DNA of 64,000 nt from Alkalicaulis satelles (GCF_008630495.1 NZ_VWOJ01000004.1:62001-126000); one strand, 5' to 3'. Numbered from the stretch's first letter, positions 9,610-19,323 are shown. Made by a program: numbers and translations. Notes: generated by a model not told the origin, from the sequence alone.

Positions 9610-9939
9610 ATGAGCGACCCGCAGATCACCCTGTCAGAGACGGCCGCGCGCCAGATCAAGGCCGTGCTGTCCAGCCAGGACAAGGCTTTCCTGCGCGTCT
9701 CGGTGGTGGGCGGGGGCTGTTCGGGCTTTTCCTACAAATACGATCTCGAAGCCGAAGCGGCGGGAGACGATCTGCGCATCGAGCGCGACGGCGCCACCGT
9801 GCTGGTCGATCCCATGAGCGCGGAATTCCTGGCCGATTCGGTGATCGACTATGTGGACGAACTCATCGGCGCCAGCTTCCAGATCCGCAATCCCAACGCC
9901 ACCGCCGCCTGCGGCTGCGGGGTGAGCTTCGCGGTTTGA
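9610..9939 (+). CDS. erpA: Iron-sulfur cluster insertion protein (A-type carrier, ErpA/HesB family)
   Basis: 109 residues from ATG 9610. The three conserved cysteines of A-type carriers are present: GGGCSGFSY in the middle and ACGCG close to the C-terminus. These proteins accept [2Fe-2S]/[4Fe-4S] clusters and deliver them to apo-enzymes. The ErpA assignment over IscA or SufA rests on the isolated position away from isc/suf genes and is moderate. It is divergent from the dGTPase-like gene and followed after 19 bases by a nitroreductase. Confidence 0.9.
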   Translation: MSDPQITLSETAARQIKAVLSSQDKAFLRVSVVGGGCSGFSYKYDLEAEAAGDDLRIERDGATVLVDPMSAEFLADSVIDYVDELIGASFQIRNPNATAACGCGVSFAV

Positions 9940-9958
9940 TCCTTAGAGGGCTTCCCCA

Positions 9959-10630
9959 ATGACCGTTTCCGAAGCGCTCAAGGCGCGCATCTCCACGCGC
10001 GCCTTTCTCGATACGCCGGTTTCCAAGGCCGATATCGAGGCGATTCTGGAGGAGGCGCGCTGGGCGGCGTCGGGCGGCAATGTCCAGCCCTGGCATGTGA
10101 TCGCAGTAGCCGGCGAGGCGCGCCAGCGCGTCATGGACGCGGTGCAGGAGAAGCTCAAAACCGACCCCTTCGCCAATGAGGCCGATTTCCCGGTCTATCC
10201 CGAAAGCCTGTGGGAGCCTTACCGCTCGCGCCGCTTCCAGGTGGGCGAGGACATGTATGCGCTGCTGGGCGTGCCGCGCGAGGACAAGGCCGCGCGCTTC
10301 GCCCATCTGATGGAGAATTACCGCTTCTTCGGCGCGCCCCAGGCGCTGTTCTTCGCCATTGATGCGCGCATGAACCCGAACCAGTGGGCGCATCTGGGCA
10401 TGTTCATGATGTGCGTGTGCCTGGCGGCGCAAGGCCGCGGCCTGGCCACCTGCATGCAGGAAGCCTGGACGCCCCATTGCCGCACGGTGGGCCAGGCGCT
10501 GGGTGTTGAGGCGCCGCTGAAAGTCTATTGCGGCATGGCCATCGGCCACGCCGACCCGGACGCTGTGGTCAACACGCTGCGCTCACGCCGTGCCGAAGTG
10601 GACGAGTTCACCCGGTTTGAGGGCTTCTAA
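9959..10630 (+). CDS. Nitroreductase family protein
   Basis: 223 residues. The start, ALKARISTRAFLDTPVSKAD, and EARWAASGGNVQPWHVIAVA are the FMN-binding N-terminal signature of nitroreductases (R-S-x-R-x-F, SxxNxQPW). The last third contains GMAIGHADPDAVVNTLRSRR, also typical. It is likely an FMN-dependent NAD(P)H oxidoreductase in the cytoplasm; the physiological substrate cannot be read from sequence. Its stop overlaps the stop of the convergent peptidase gene by four bases. Confidence 0.88.
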   Translation: MTVSEALKARISTRAFLDTPVSKADIEAILEEARWAASGGNVQPWHVIAVAGEARQRVMDAVQEKLKTDPFANEADFPVYPESLWEPYRSRRFQVGEDMYALLGVPREDKAARFAHLMENYRFFGAPQALFFAIDARMNPNQWAHLGMFMMCVCLAAQGRGLATCMQEAWTPHCRTVGQALGVEAPLKVYCGMAIGHADPDAVVNTLRSRRAEVDEFTRFEGF

Positions 10631-12684
10631 TCCGCTTCTTCCTGCCCGCCATGCTGGTTGAACCAGGCGATGATGTGGCCGGTCTTGTACAGCAGGCGCG
10701 AGGGCCGGGAATCGGCGATGCCGTGATAGGTCTCGGGGATGCGCACCAGGCGGCTTTCAATGCCGCGGATCTGGAGCGCGTTGAAATACTGTTCCGACTC
10801 CCCCACCGGCGTGCGCCGGTCCTCGGCGCCGACAAACACCATGGTGGGAGCGCTGACATTGCCGACCAGCGACAGCGGCGAGCGGCGCCAGTACTCTTCC
10901 GGTGCGTCCCAGGGCGTCACGCCGAACCAGTAGCGGTGGATCACCGGCCCAATATCGGAAGCCAGCGCAAAGCTGGTCCAGTTGATCACCGGCTTGCCCA
11001 CGGCGGCTGCACGCCAGCGCTCATTGGTTCCGATCAGCCAGGCGGTCAGCACGCCGCCGCCCGAGCCGCCGGTGACGTAAAGCCGGTTCTCGTCGATGAA
11101 GCCGCGCGCGATCAGGGCGTCCACGCCTGATTCCAGATCATCCACGTCGTTACCTGGATAATCCTTGTCGATGAGGTTGGCGAAGTCCTGGCCGTAGGAG
11201 GTTGAGCCGCGCGGATTGGTGTAGAACACCACATAGCCCGCCGCGGCCATCAGCTGGACCTGGCCGGAGAATTGCGGCCCGTAGGCGGTGTGCGGCCCGC
11301 CATGGATTTCAAGGATCATCGGCCATTGGCGCGAGGCATCGAAACCGGGCGGATAGGCGATCCAGCCCTCGATCTCGCGCCCGTCCGCCGCGCTCTCCCA
11401 GGTAAAGCGCTCCACACGGGCGAGATCGCGCGCGCCGAGCACGCCGGCATTGAGATCGGTCAGGGTACGCGCTGCGCCCCGGCGCTGGCCGGCGCCCACA
11501 TTGGCCAGATCCTGCGCGCTCGCCAGCGGCGCGGCCCAGCGGCCATTGCCTGACACCGAGAACATGCCCGTGGTGTAGGGCCGCCCGATGGTCAGGCCGC
11601 CAATGCGATCGGTGATGCGGTCCAGCCCGCCATTCAGACCGGCATAGGCCAGCACGGTATGACCGACATCGTCAAAGCGCACCCAAAGCCCGCGCCCCGA
11701 GCCGTCCCATTCGGCCTGGGCGACGCCCCGGTCGAGATCGGAGAGCAGGCGGCGCGGCTCGCCGCCGGAGAGGGAGACCGTGTAGAGCTTGTTGTCCTGA
11801 TGGGAGAACTCCTCGCGATAGGTGCGCAGGAAGGCCAGCGTGCGCCCGTCCGGGCTGACGCGGGGCGCGCGCGCGGCGCCGGGCAGATCGGTGATCTGGC
11901 GCTTGGCGCCATCTGCGGCGCGCACGGCCCAGATATGCGCCGTGCGAAAATCAAATCCGTCCTCGGCCTGCCCGGCATGGCTGAACAGGATTTCGGCGCT
12001 GTCGGCGGTCCAGCTGAGCCCGCTGACCGATCCGCTCTCCACCGAGGTGATCTTGCGCGGCGCGCCGCCATCAATAGGCAGGACATGGATTTGGCTCGCC
12101 CCGGGCGGCAGATCGCCGATGCCGTCAGACTGATAGGCGAAAGTCTCGTCCACGCGCGGCAGCGGCGCCCATTCGGCGCCCTGGGGCCGCTCGGGCAGGC
12201 CGATATCCACCTCGATTCCGCGCGCCGGCGCGAACATGGTGAAGGCGATCTGCGTGCCGTCGGGCGAGACCGTGATCTGGGAGGCGCCGCGCGGCAGGCG
12301 CGCCAGACGCACAGAGCGCGCATCGCTCAGCCAGGCCATGCGCAACTCGGTGCGGCCGTCCTCATTGGACAGATAGACCAGGCGCGAGGAGTCCGGCGTC
12401 CAGACCGGGCTTGAATAATCGCCCGCGCCGGTGACCAGCGGGCGGTGGCCGCTCCCGTCGAAATCCACCACCCAGATCGCGCCGCGCATGCGGTCGGTCA
12501 TGATGTCGGCGGAGCGGCGCTGATAGGCGATGGCGCGCCCGTCCGGACTGATCTGCACGTCAGCGGCCATTTCCAGGCTGAATACGTCCTCAAAACGCAT
12601 CGGGCCGTGAGCGGCGTCATCGGCGATGGCGGCCGAGGCCGCCGCTCCAAGGGTGAGGCTGGCGGTGAAAGCGAGCAGGATCAT
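10627..12684 (-). CDS. S9 family peptidase (dipeptidyl/acylaminoacyl peptidase type), secreted
   Basis: 685 residues from ATG 12684, with AGGAGA 12 bases upstream and a signal peptide ending SAAIADD. The first ~400 residues form a beta-propeller with repeated ISPDGR, VWTPDS and VSPDG blades. The C-terminal alpha/beta-hydrolase domain has the oxyanion HGGPH, nucleophile VTGGSGGGVL, acid GAEDRRTPVG and histidine PETYHGIAD. It probably cleaves short peptides in the periplasm. A second S9-type protein is encoded at 25.6 kb. Confidence 0.92.
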   Translation of the reverse strand: MILLAFTASLTLGAAASAAIADDAAHGPMRFEDVFSLEMAADVQISPDGRAIAYQRRSADIMTDRMRGAIWVVDFDGSGHRPLVTGAGDYSSPVWTPDSSRLVYLSNEDGRTELRMAWLSDARSVRLARLPRGASQITVSPDGTQIAFTMFAPARGIEVDIGLPERPQGAEWAPLPRVDETFAYQSDGIGDLPPGASQIHVLPIDGGAPRKITSVESGSVSGLSWTADSAEILFSHAGQAEDGFDFRTAHIWAVRAADGAKRQITDLPGAARAPRVSPDGRTLAFLRTYREEFSHQDNKLYTVSLSGGEPRRLLSDLDRGVAQAEWDGSGRGLWVRFDDVGHTVLAYAGLNGGLDRITDRIGGLTIGRPYTTGMFSVSGNGRWAAPLASAQDLANVGAGQRRGAARTLTDLNAGVLGARDLARVERFTWESAADGREIEGWIAYPPGFDASRQWPMILEIHGGPHTAYGPQFSGQVQLMAAAGYVVFYTNPRGSTSYGQDFANLIDKDYPGNDVDDLESGVDALIARGFIDENRLYVTGGSGGGVLTAWLIGTNERWRAAAVGKPVINWTSFALASDIGPVIHRYWFGVTPWDAPEEYWRRSPLSLVGNVSAPTMVFVGAEDRRTPVGESEQYFNALQIRGIESRLVRIPETYHGIADSRPSRLLYKTGHIIAWFNQHGGQEEAD

Positions 12685-12748
12685 GGGCTTGCGGTCTCCT
12701 GATGGGATCACCGCGAGGGTAGGGCGGGCGTCCCCTGGCGGCAAGCCT

Positions 12749-13930
12749 TCAGGCCGCGCGCGCCAGCAAGCCGGCCCGGCTGAGATGATAGGGCGCGCGC
12801 GGCTCTCGAAACACGCCGATAGAGGGGCCGCTGAGCAGGCGGGCGGACGATCGGGCGGCGAGGCGCACTTCTTCCCAGCTGTTGAGATTGTCCAGATAGG
12901 TTTCCAGTCCCGCCCTTCGCGCCAGGGCGATAAAGCGCTCCAGATCGGTGCGTATGGCGGCCTCTGATCCGGTCGGGAAATCGGTTCCGATCAGGGCCGG
13001 CGACATCTCGGCGTAGGGGGCTAGGGACAGGGCGTCGGAGCGGGCATGGATGAACAGCTTGCCTGCGTGCTGGGCGATGATGCGCCCGGTCTCGGCCAGC
13101 GCGGCCAGGGGCGCATCCGCCGGCGCGCCGTCCAGCCGCACCCAGATCATGGCGCGCAGGGCAGGCGCCAGGGTGGACAGGCGCGTGACATAGTCTGAAC
13201 GCAGGCGCGGCTGGCTGAGGCTGTCATATCCTGCCGGAATGATCAGTGCGCAGCGCGATCCGGCGCTGATCAGGCTTTCCAGGCTGCGCACCGCGCGCTC
13301 AAGCACCATCACATCCAGCGCCAGACGGGTTTCGGGCTTGCGCGCCCCGCGCAGGATATCGCCATTGACCAGCCAGCTCCGGCTGTCCTTGTTCAGGCGG
13401 CGCGCGCGCAACATGAAACCGCCGACAGCCTCCTTGCGCGCATCCCAGACCGGCATGTAATCGAGCATGTCGATGCCCAGGACATCCTTGGCCTGTTGCG
13501 GCCCCTGCGCCGTCCTGACCGGCTCAGGTTCGGTCTCGGCCTGTGAGCGCGCCAGCGCTTCTTCGAATTCGGACAGGGAAAGCTTTTCCGAGCTGGCCGC
13601 CACCTTCAGGTCCGCCAGCTCCTTGTCGCCCAGAAAGAATGTCTCAAGCTCGGTGCGGATTTTTGTGGTCAGCCGGTGCGCCGGACCGCCGGTGAGCGCC
13701 TTGAAGATCACCAGATAACCGGTAGCGCACGGAATGATCAGATCGTCTTCTGCAATCCGGCGCTCGATAATGGTGCGCGAGGCCAGGAAGGCGCGCTCGC
13801 GCAATTGCGGCCAGAGCGCTCCGGCCGCTTCGCGCACCGGCTCCAGATTGACGAACTGATAGCGCCCCACATCGACATGATCGACACTGGCCAGATGGCA
13901 TTTCAGCAGCTGCATCACTTCGTCATGCAT
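12749..13930 (-). CDS. Conserved hypothetical protein with a degenerate EAL-like C-terminal domain
   Basis: 393 residues from ATG 13930; a longer frame reaches 14032. I recognise no exact family. The last ~170 residues resemble the cyclic-di-GMP phosphodiesterase fold: MIWVRLDG, ALIGTDFP, RAGLETYLDNLNSWEEVRLA and RLLSGPSIG follow the order of late EAL-barrel strands. The EAL motif itself and the metal-binding acidic residues are not visible, so catalysis is unlikely and a binding or protein-interaction role is more probable. It is transcribed away from the first TonB receptor. Confidence 0.65.
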   Translation of the reverse strand: MHDEVMQLLKCHLASVDHVDVGRYQFVNLEPVREAAGALWPQLRERAFLASRTIIERRIAEDDLIIPCATGYLVIFKALTGGPAHRLTTKIRTELETFFLGDKELADLKVAASSEKLSLSEFEEALARSQAETEPEPVRTAQGPQQAKDVLGIDMLDYMPVWDARKEAVGGFMLRARRLNKDSRSWLVNGDILRGARKPETRLALDVMVLERAVRSLESLISAGSRCALIIPAGYDSLSQPRLRSDYVTRLSTLAPALRAMIWVRLDGAPADAPLAALAETGRIIAQHAGKLFIHARSDALSLAPYAEMSPALIGTDFPTGSEAAIRTDLERFIALARRAGLETYLDNLNSWEEVRLAARSSARLLSGPSIGVFREPRAPYHLSRAGLLARAA

Positions 13931-14262
13931 GGTCGCGCTCCCGCCGGCGGGGCCGGGCGGGTGGAGTATGGCGCGCCACATCTTGTCAGATGGTAAGCGT
14001 GGCCGCTTCACGAAATTTCGCAGCTGCAGCAATATTTATCCGATTATAGCGCAAGTGCAGCAAATCGTGGACGTGTTTAGCATGCAACAGTTTTATAAAT
14101 TCTGATTCAAAATCATACAAAGAGACGTTTTACGCCAAGCATCCGGACCTTGGCGTATTTGCAAATGCTTCAGGCGCGGCCATGATGGGCCTCAAGCGGC
14201 GGGCAGCCGCAGGCAGGCGGCAGGGGGCGCAGCGCCGGGCCGCCAATGGGGAGGACAGAATC
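13931..14262. other. AT-rich divergent control region ahead of the first TonB receptor
   Basis: 332 bases without a gene. It holds TCGCAGCTGCAGCAA near 14018-14032, GCAAGTGCAGCAAATCG near 14050, and the TonB-receptor motif listed next. TCGCAGCTGC recurs upstream of the second receptor. A purine-rich GGGGAGGA lies at about 14249-14256 as the ribosome binding site. Confidence 0.6.
14083..14121 (+). promoter_or_regulatory. Shared upstream motif, copy 1 (TonB receptor 1)
   Basis: TGCAACAGTTTTATAAATTC at 14083-14102 is matched at 18 of 20 positions by 16621-16640 ahead of the second receptor. GATTCAAAATCATACAAA at 14104-14121 is matched by a closely similar block at 16696-16715. Both blocks are upstream of receptor genes and absent from coding sequence. 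A shared operator or promoter element is the simplest reading. Confidence 0.6.
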
Positions 14263-16509
14263 ATGCACTCACGTATGACGCGCGTGGCGATCCTGCTGGC
14301 GGCGGTTTCGCCGCTGGGGCTCGGGGCGCCGGCTCTGGCTGAAACCGCGCAAGCTGAACAAGCAGAAGAGGGGCAGGCCCAGAGCGCGCAATCGGTCTTG
14401 CGCGACGTGATCACGATCACCGGCACCAAGCGCCCTGGCGGGGTGGACGTACAGGAGGCCCCCGTGGCGGTCACCGCCTATTCAGGCGAACAGCTGGACG
14501 CCCTGCAGTTCCAGGACCTGTCCTCGCTGAGCTATATCATGCCCAATGTGCAGCTGGAGGATATCGGCACCGCGCCGGGCATCGCCAATTTCACCATTCG
14601 CGGCATTGGCATCAACAGCTCCATACCCAGTGTCGACCCCACGGTGGGCGTGTTCATTGACGGTGTCTATCAGGGCATCAATGCCGGGCTGGTGTTCGAC
14701 AATTTCGACCTGGAAGGCATCGAGGTGCTGCGCGGGCCGCAGGGCATTCTGTTCGGGCGCAATGTCACCGGCGGCGCGGTTCTGATCCGCACCACCGCGC
14801 CCAGCGAGGACCCGAGCCTCAATGCTCGCTTCGGGGTGGAGACCGGCCCGCGCTATACCGCGTCCGCTGTGCTGAACGGTCCGCTGGCCGAAGGCTTTTC
14901 GGCCAAGCTGGCGGTGTATCATTCCAAGGATGAGGGCTGGTTCACCAACGAATTTGACGGCTCCAGCCACGGCGCCTCACGCACCTGGGTGGTGCGCCCG
15001 GCGGTGGCCTGGCGTCCCAATGACGATTTCGAACTGATCGTGCGCGGCCAGTATTCGAAAAACACCGGTGACGGTCCGGCAGGACAGAACCATGTCAATG
15101 GCGCCGGCATAGGCGGCCTGTTTGACCGCAACAGCTTCCGCTTCTCCATCGATGAGCCGGGCGAGTATAGCAATACGGCCTACAGCGTCACGGCTGAAGC
15201 CAATCTGCGTGTGGACTTCGGCGACGGCACCATCACCAATATCTTCGGCTGGCGCGATGTGGAAGGCTCGTCCACCAGCGATATCGACGCCACGCCCGGC
15301 TTCCTGTTCCATGCGGACGCGTCGAACCTGCAGGACCAGTGGTCGAACGAGCTGCGCTATGCGGGCGTGTTCAATAATGTCGATGTCACCACCGGGGTGT
15401 TCTATTTCGATCAGACCATCAACTATGTCGAGCGCCGCCGGCTGCTGGGCGGGGCCTCGGTGCCGATCGGCGGCGGTTATATCGATCATATGACCTGGGG
15501 CGCGTTCGCCCAGTTCGATATCCACACCACGGACCGGCTGACGATCAATCTGGGCGGGCGCTATTCCTATGAGCGCAAGCGCGCGCGCATCCAGGCGCTC
15601 TTGCCTGGCGCGCCGTGTGTCGTGGGATCGGGCTGCACCGTGCCCACGGGGGGGGCGGGCGTGTTTGAGGATACCGATTCCTGGACCTCCTTCGCGCCCA
15701 AGGTCGGCCTGCAATATGATCTCGGCGATGACAGCCAGCTCTACGCCTTCTGGACCCGCGGTTTCCGCTCGGGGGGCTATAATCTGCGCAATACTGACCC
15801 GACCTTTGCGCCGGGCCCGTATGACCAGGAGCAGGTGGATTCCTTTGAGGCCGGTATGAAATCAGATTTCCTGGACGGCGCGCTGCGTGTGAATGCGGCG
15901 GCCTTCTGGAACGAGATTTCCGACATGCAGCGCGAGGTCAACCTGCCGAGCGCGGCGACCGGCGTGGTGCAGCTGATCCAGAACACGGCCGACGCCCGCA
16001 TTCGCGGCTTCGAGGTGGAGGCGCGCGCCTTCCTGTCTGAAAACTTCATCATCCATGGCCAGCTCGGCTATCTGGACGGGGAGTACAAGCGCGTGCTGTT
16101 CGATCTGAACGGCGATGGGGTGATCGATGATGCGGATCTGGCGCTCGATATCCCCCGGCTGGCGCCGTGGACCTATGGCGTCGGCGCCATCTATGACACC
16201 CCGCTCGACAACTGGGGCGGCGCCAATCTGACCGCTTCGGTGAGCTATAATTTCCGCGACCGCAACGCCTATACGGACAATAATCTCGGCTTCTTCGATT
16301 CCGCCGGGATCCTGGATGCGTCCGTGGCGCTGGGCTTCCATGACGGCGGCACGGTTCTGTCCTTCTACGGCAAGAACCTCACCAATGAGGTGACTTTCGG
16401 CGGCGACACCCAGCTGCCCGCCATGCTGGGACCCGTCCCGCTTGGCGGCACGTTCTCGCCGCTCAACAAGGGCCGGGTTTACGGCGTGGAGCTGCGCTTC
16501 CGCCGCTAA
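14263..16509 (+). CDS. TonB-dependent receptor
   Basis: 748 residues from ATG 14263, which has a good ribosome binding site; the frame extends upstream to 14182 without a signal peptide. Signal peptide ends GAPALAE. The plug domain follows: VITITGTKRPGGVDVQEAPV, then IRGIGINSS, and the plug end IEVLRGPQGILFGRNVTGG. The rest is a 22-strand type barrel with a C-terminal aromatic strand ending ELRFRR. It imports an unknown ligand across the outer membrane using TonB energy. The annotation as siderophore, vitamin or glycan receptor cannot be settled from sequence. Confidence 0.93.
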   Translation: MHSRMTRVAILLAAVSPLGLGAPALAETAQAEQAEEGQAQSAQSVLRDVITITGTKRPGGVDVQEAPVAVTAYSGEQLDALQFQDLSSLSYIMPNVQLEDIGTAPGIANFTIRGIGINSSIPSVDPTVGVFIDGVYQGINAGLVFDNFDLEGIEVLRGPQGILFGRNVTGGAVLIRTTAPSEDPSLNARFGVETGPRYTASAVLNGPLAEGFSAKLAVYHSKDEGWFTNEFDGSSHGASRTWVVRPAVAWRPNDDFELIVRGQYSKNTGDGPAGQNHVNGAGIGGLFDRNSFRFSIDEPGEYSNTAYSVTAEANLRVDFGDGTITNIFGWRDVEGSSTSDIDATPGFLFHADASNLQDQWSNELRYAGVFNNVDVTTGVFYFDQTINYVERRRLLGGASVPIGGGYIDHMTWGAFAQFDIHTTDRLTINLGGRYSYERKRARIQALLPGAPCVVGSGCTVPTGGAGVFEDTDSWTSFAPKVGLQYDLGDDSQLYAFWTRGFRSGGYNLRNTDPTFAPGPYDQEQVDSFEAGMKSDFLDGALRVNAAAFWNEISDMQREVNLPSAATGVVQLIQNTADARIRGFEVEARAFLSENFIIHGQLGYLDGEYKRVLFDLNGDGVIDDADLALDIPRLAPWTYGVGAIYDTPLDNWGGANLTASVSYNFRDRNAYTDNNLGFFDSAGILDASVALGFHDGGTVLSFYGKNLTNEVTFGGDTQLPAMLGPVPLGGTFSPLNKGRVYGVELRFRR

Positions 16510-16548
16510 CCGGCAGACTGAAACCGGCACAGACCGGTCAGGGAGGAA

Positions 16549-16584
16549 GAACGCCCGGTTTTTCGAGAGGAGAGCCGGGCGTTC
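16549..16584 (+). terminator. Hairpin after TonB receptor 1
   Basis: GAACGCCCGG at 16549-16558 pairs perfectly with CCGGGCGTTC at 16575-16584 across a 16-base loop, 40 bases past the receptor stop. There is no clear T-run afterwards, so it may be a weak or Rho-assisted terminator. Confidence 0.5.
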
Positions 16585-16620
16585 GCCGTTTCACGGTCAC
16601 GCCGCCCGGCGTGGCCCGGA

Positions 16621-16715
16621 TGCAACAGTTATATAAATTGCTCCGCCATGACTGGCATTGATGGCATATAAAGTCATCTCGCAGCTGCGAGTGCTGGTTC
16701 AAAATCGTCTACAAA
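16621..16715 (+). promoter_or_regulatory. Shared upstream motif, copy 2 (TonB receptor 2)
   Basis: TGCAACAGTTATATAAATTG (16621-16640) and GGTTCAAAATCGTCTACAAA (16696-16715) repeat the two blocks found next to each other at 14083-14121. Here 55 bases separate them, so any second factor site or spacing rule differs between the two promoters. TCGCAGCTGC (about 16679-16688), also seen upstream of receptor 1, lies between the blocks. Confidence 0.6.
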
Positions 16716-16806
16716 TCAGCCACTGTACAACACATCAAAGAATGTTGCGCTGCAGCATTGCTGCTGATCTCACAGACAGCAACACGCATCAGGAGGATCC
16801 CGAAGT

Positions 16807-19242
16807 ATGACCCAACGCCTTTCGAAAGCCTGCCTCTTCGCCGCTGTGTCCTCTATGGCCCTGTCGGGTGCGGTATACGCGCAGACCGACACGGAGGGCG
16901 CCAGCGACCGCCGCACCATCGACGTCGTCACCGTGACGGCCCAGCAGCGCCAGCAATCAGCGCAAGACGTGCCGATCTCCCTGGGCGCCTACGGTGCAGA
17001 AGAGCTGCGCGCGGCCGGCGTGCAGGACATCAAGGACCTGATCTCCATCTCGCCGGGCCTGATGGTGACCTCGACCCAGGCCGAGACCATCACCACGGCG
17101 CGTATTCGCGGCATCGGCACTGTGGGCGACAATTTCGGCCTTGAGAGCTCGGTGGGCGTCTATATCGACGGCGTGTTCCGCGCCCGTAACGGTGTGGGTT
17201 TCTCTGATCTGGGCGAGCTGGAGCGCATCGAAGTGCTGCGCGGCCCGCAAGGCACGCTGTTTGGCAAGAACACCTCTGCAGGCGTGCTCAACGTGGTCAC
17301 CGCATCGCCGGAATTCGAATTCGGCGGCTCGCTGCAGGGCGAGTTCGGCAATTTCGATTACCGCCGCTATTCAGGCCACCTGACCGGCCCGATCGGCGAC
17401 ACACTGGCGGTGCGCCTGTTCGCAGCTGTGGGCGAGCGTGACGGCTTTACGAACCTGACCGTGCGTGAGCCGGGCGGGACCCGCGAAACAGATTCTGAAA
17501 CCAACAACTACTACACCTTCCGCGCTCAGGCGCTGTGGGCGCCGAGCGACATGGTCGAAGGGCGCTTCATCGCCGATTACACCCGCCGCAATGAGTTCTG
17601 CTGCTCGGCGGTGCAATGGCAGACCGCCCCCGGACCGGCCGCGCTGATCGGCGCGGTGGGCGGCCAGGTTCTGAACCCGGCCGATCCGTCCGAGCGCCGC
17701 GCCTTCGCCAATCGTGAATACCAGCAGCAAGTCACCGATTACGGCTTCTCGGCCGAGTTCGACATCGAGATGCCGATCGGCACGCTGACCACGATCACGG
17801 CCTGGCGCGACTGGCGCAACCAGCGCACCCAGGACATCGACTTCACCTCCGCCGACATCGCCTACCGGGCCGATGGCAACTCCACCAACGTCACCCGCTT
17901 TGACCAGGAAATCCGCCTGACCGGCGTGACCGGCGATCTGGACTGGCTGGTGGGCGGCATCATCTCCCACGAGGACCTGACGCTGAACGACGCCATCCGC
18001 TTCGGCGCGGACTGGGAGGTCTATCTGGGCCTGGCCGCCTCGAACGGGGCTGATCCGCTCTTCATCTCCAACACCCTCAATGCTGTAGCCGGTGGTCCGC
18101 TGTTCGCTCCGGGCCAGGCCCTGCCGGGCGGGTCGGGCGTGAACCAGGACGTCTATAACCAGACCTCCACCAGCTGGGCGCTGTTCACGCACAACACCTA
18201 CCAGCTCACCGACCAGCTCGCGATCACGGGCGGCTTGCGCTACACCAACGAGAACAAGCGCGTCTTCGCCACCTTTGACACCAGCCCGGTGCCCGGTTGC
18301 GCCTTCCTTGAAACCGTGTTCGGCGCCGATCCGATCGCGGGTTCGGCGGGCACGCCGCTGGCCGGCCTGGTTCCGCTGATCTGCCTGCCCTATGCGCGCA
18401 CCGGTCTGGACGCCACCGGCTATGACCGTTCGCGCACCGATGAGGAAATCTCCGGCACGATCCGCGCCACCTATGACGTCAATGACGATGTCATGGTCTA
18501 TGCGGGCTTCTCGCGCGGCTTCAAGGCGGGCGGCTTCAACCTGGACCGTGAATTCAACGGCCCGGTGTCGGGCGGTTCGTTCACCGATTCCGACAGCTCC
18601 TTCCTGCCCGAAACCATTGATGCGTGGGAGATCGGCTTCAAATCGCAATTGTTCGGCAATGTGCTGCAGCTCAACGGCAACGCCTTCTATCAGGAAGTCA
18701 CCGACTTCCAGCTGAACACCTTCACCGGGCTGGCCTTCGTGGTTCAGAACATCCCGGAGATCGAGGCGCGCGGCGTGGAGCTTGACTTCACCTGGGCCAC
18801 CCCGATCGAGGGTCTGGATATTTCCGGCGGCTACGCTCACGTGCGCGCCCGCTATGGCAATACGCCGGACACGCCGGCCAATCTGGCCGGCCGCAATATC
18901 TCGCTCTCACCGGAGAATTTCGTCACCGGTCAGGCGCTCTACTCCCAGCCGATCGCCGACAATCTCCTGTTCCGGGCCGCTGTCGACGCCCGCTGGGTGT
19001 CTGAATACAACACCGGTTCGGACCTGGCGCCGGGCAAGGAGCAGCCTGCCTTCACCATGGTCAATGGCCGTGTGGGCCTGGGCTCGCTGGACGGGCGCTG
19101 GAATGTGGAGCTCTGGGGCCGCAACCTGACCGACGAGACCTATGTGCAGGTCGCGTTCGACCAGTTCGCCCAGACCGGCACGTTCGGCGGCTTCCTGGGC
19201 GCGCCGCGCACCTGGGGCGTCACCTTGCGCACCGAATGGTAG
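16807..19242 (+). CDS. TonB-dependent receptor
   Basis: 811 residues from ATG 16807, preceded by CAGGAGGATCC. Signal peptide ends GAVYAQ. The plug contains VVTVTAQQRQQSAQDVPISL, RIRGIGTVGDN and RIEVLRGPQGTLFGKNTSAG; the barrel ends with the typical aromatic terminal strand WGVTLRTEW. This N-terminal pattern is common in the large receptor families of Caulobacterales and Sphingomonadales. Ligand unknown. It is close in architecture to the preceding receptor and shares its upstream motif, but the two proteins are divergent in sequence, so this is not a recent tandem copy. Confidence 0.93.
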   Translation: MTQRLSKACLFAAVSSMALSGAVYAQTDTEGASDRRTIDVVTVTAQQRQQSAQDVPISLGAYGAEELRAAGVQDIKDLISISPGLMVTSTQAETITTARIRGIGTVGDNFGLESSVGVYIDGVFRARNGVGFSDLGELERIEVLRGPQGTLFGKNTSAGVLNVVTASPEFEFGGSLQGEFGNFDYRRYSGHLTGPIGDTLAVRLFAAVGERDGFTNLTVREPGGTRETDSETNNYYTFRAQALWAPSDMVEGRFIADYTRRNEFCCSAVQWQTAPGPAALIGAVGGQVLNPADPSERRAFANREYQQQVTDYGFSAEFDIEMPIGTLTTITAWRDWRNQRTQDIDFTSADIAYRADGNSTNVTRFDQEIRLTGVTGDLDWLVGGIISHEDLTLNDAIRFGADWEVYLGLAASNGADPLFISNTLNAVAGGPLFAPGQALPGGSGVNQDVYNQTSTSWALFTHNTYQLTDQLAITGGLRYTNENKRVFATFDTSPVPGCAFLETVFGADPIAGSAGTPLAGLVPLICLPYARTGLDATGYDRSRTDEEISGTIRATYDVNDDVMVYAGFSRGFKAGGFNLDREFNGPVSGGSFTDSDSSFLPETIDAWEIGFKSQLFGNVLQLNGNAFYQEVTDFQLNTFTGLAFVVQNIPEIEARGVELDFTWATPIEGLDISGGYAHVRARYGNTPDTPANLAGRNISLSPENFVTGQALYSQPIADNLLFRAAVDARWVSEYNTGSDLAPGKEQPAFTMVNGRVGLGSLDGRWNVELWGRNLTDETYVQVAFDQFAQTGTFGGFLGAPRTWGVTLRTEW

Positions 19243-19292
19243 GCGGTCAGACCTGAACCGGGCCGCAAGGCCCGGAGCAGGGATCAAAGAGA

Positions 19293-19323
19293 AAGGCCGG
19301 GTCCTGACGGGCCCGGCCTTTTT
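19293..19323 (+). terminator. Rho-independent terminator after TonB receptor 2
   Basis: AAGGCCGGGTCC pairs with GGGCCCGGCCTT around a short TGAC loop and is followed by a T-run. It stands 50 bases after the receptor stop and just before the convergent aceB end. Confidence 0.85.
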
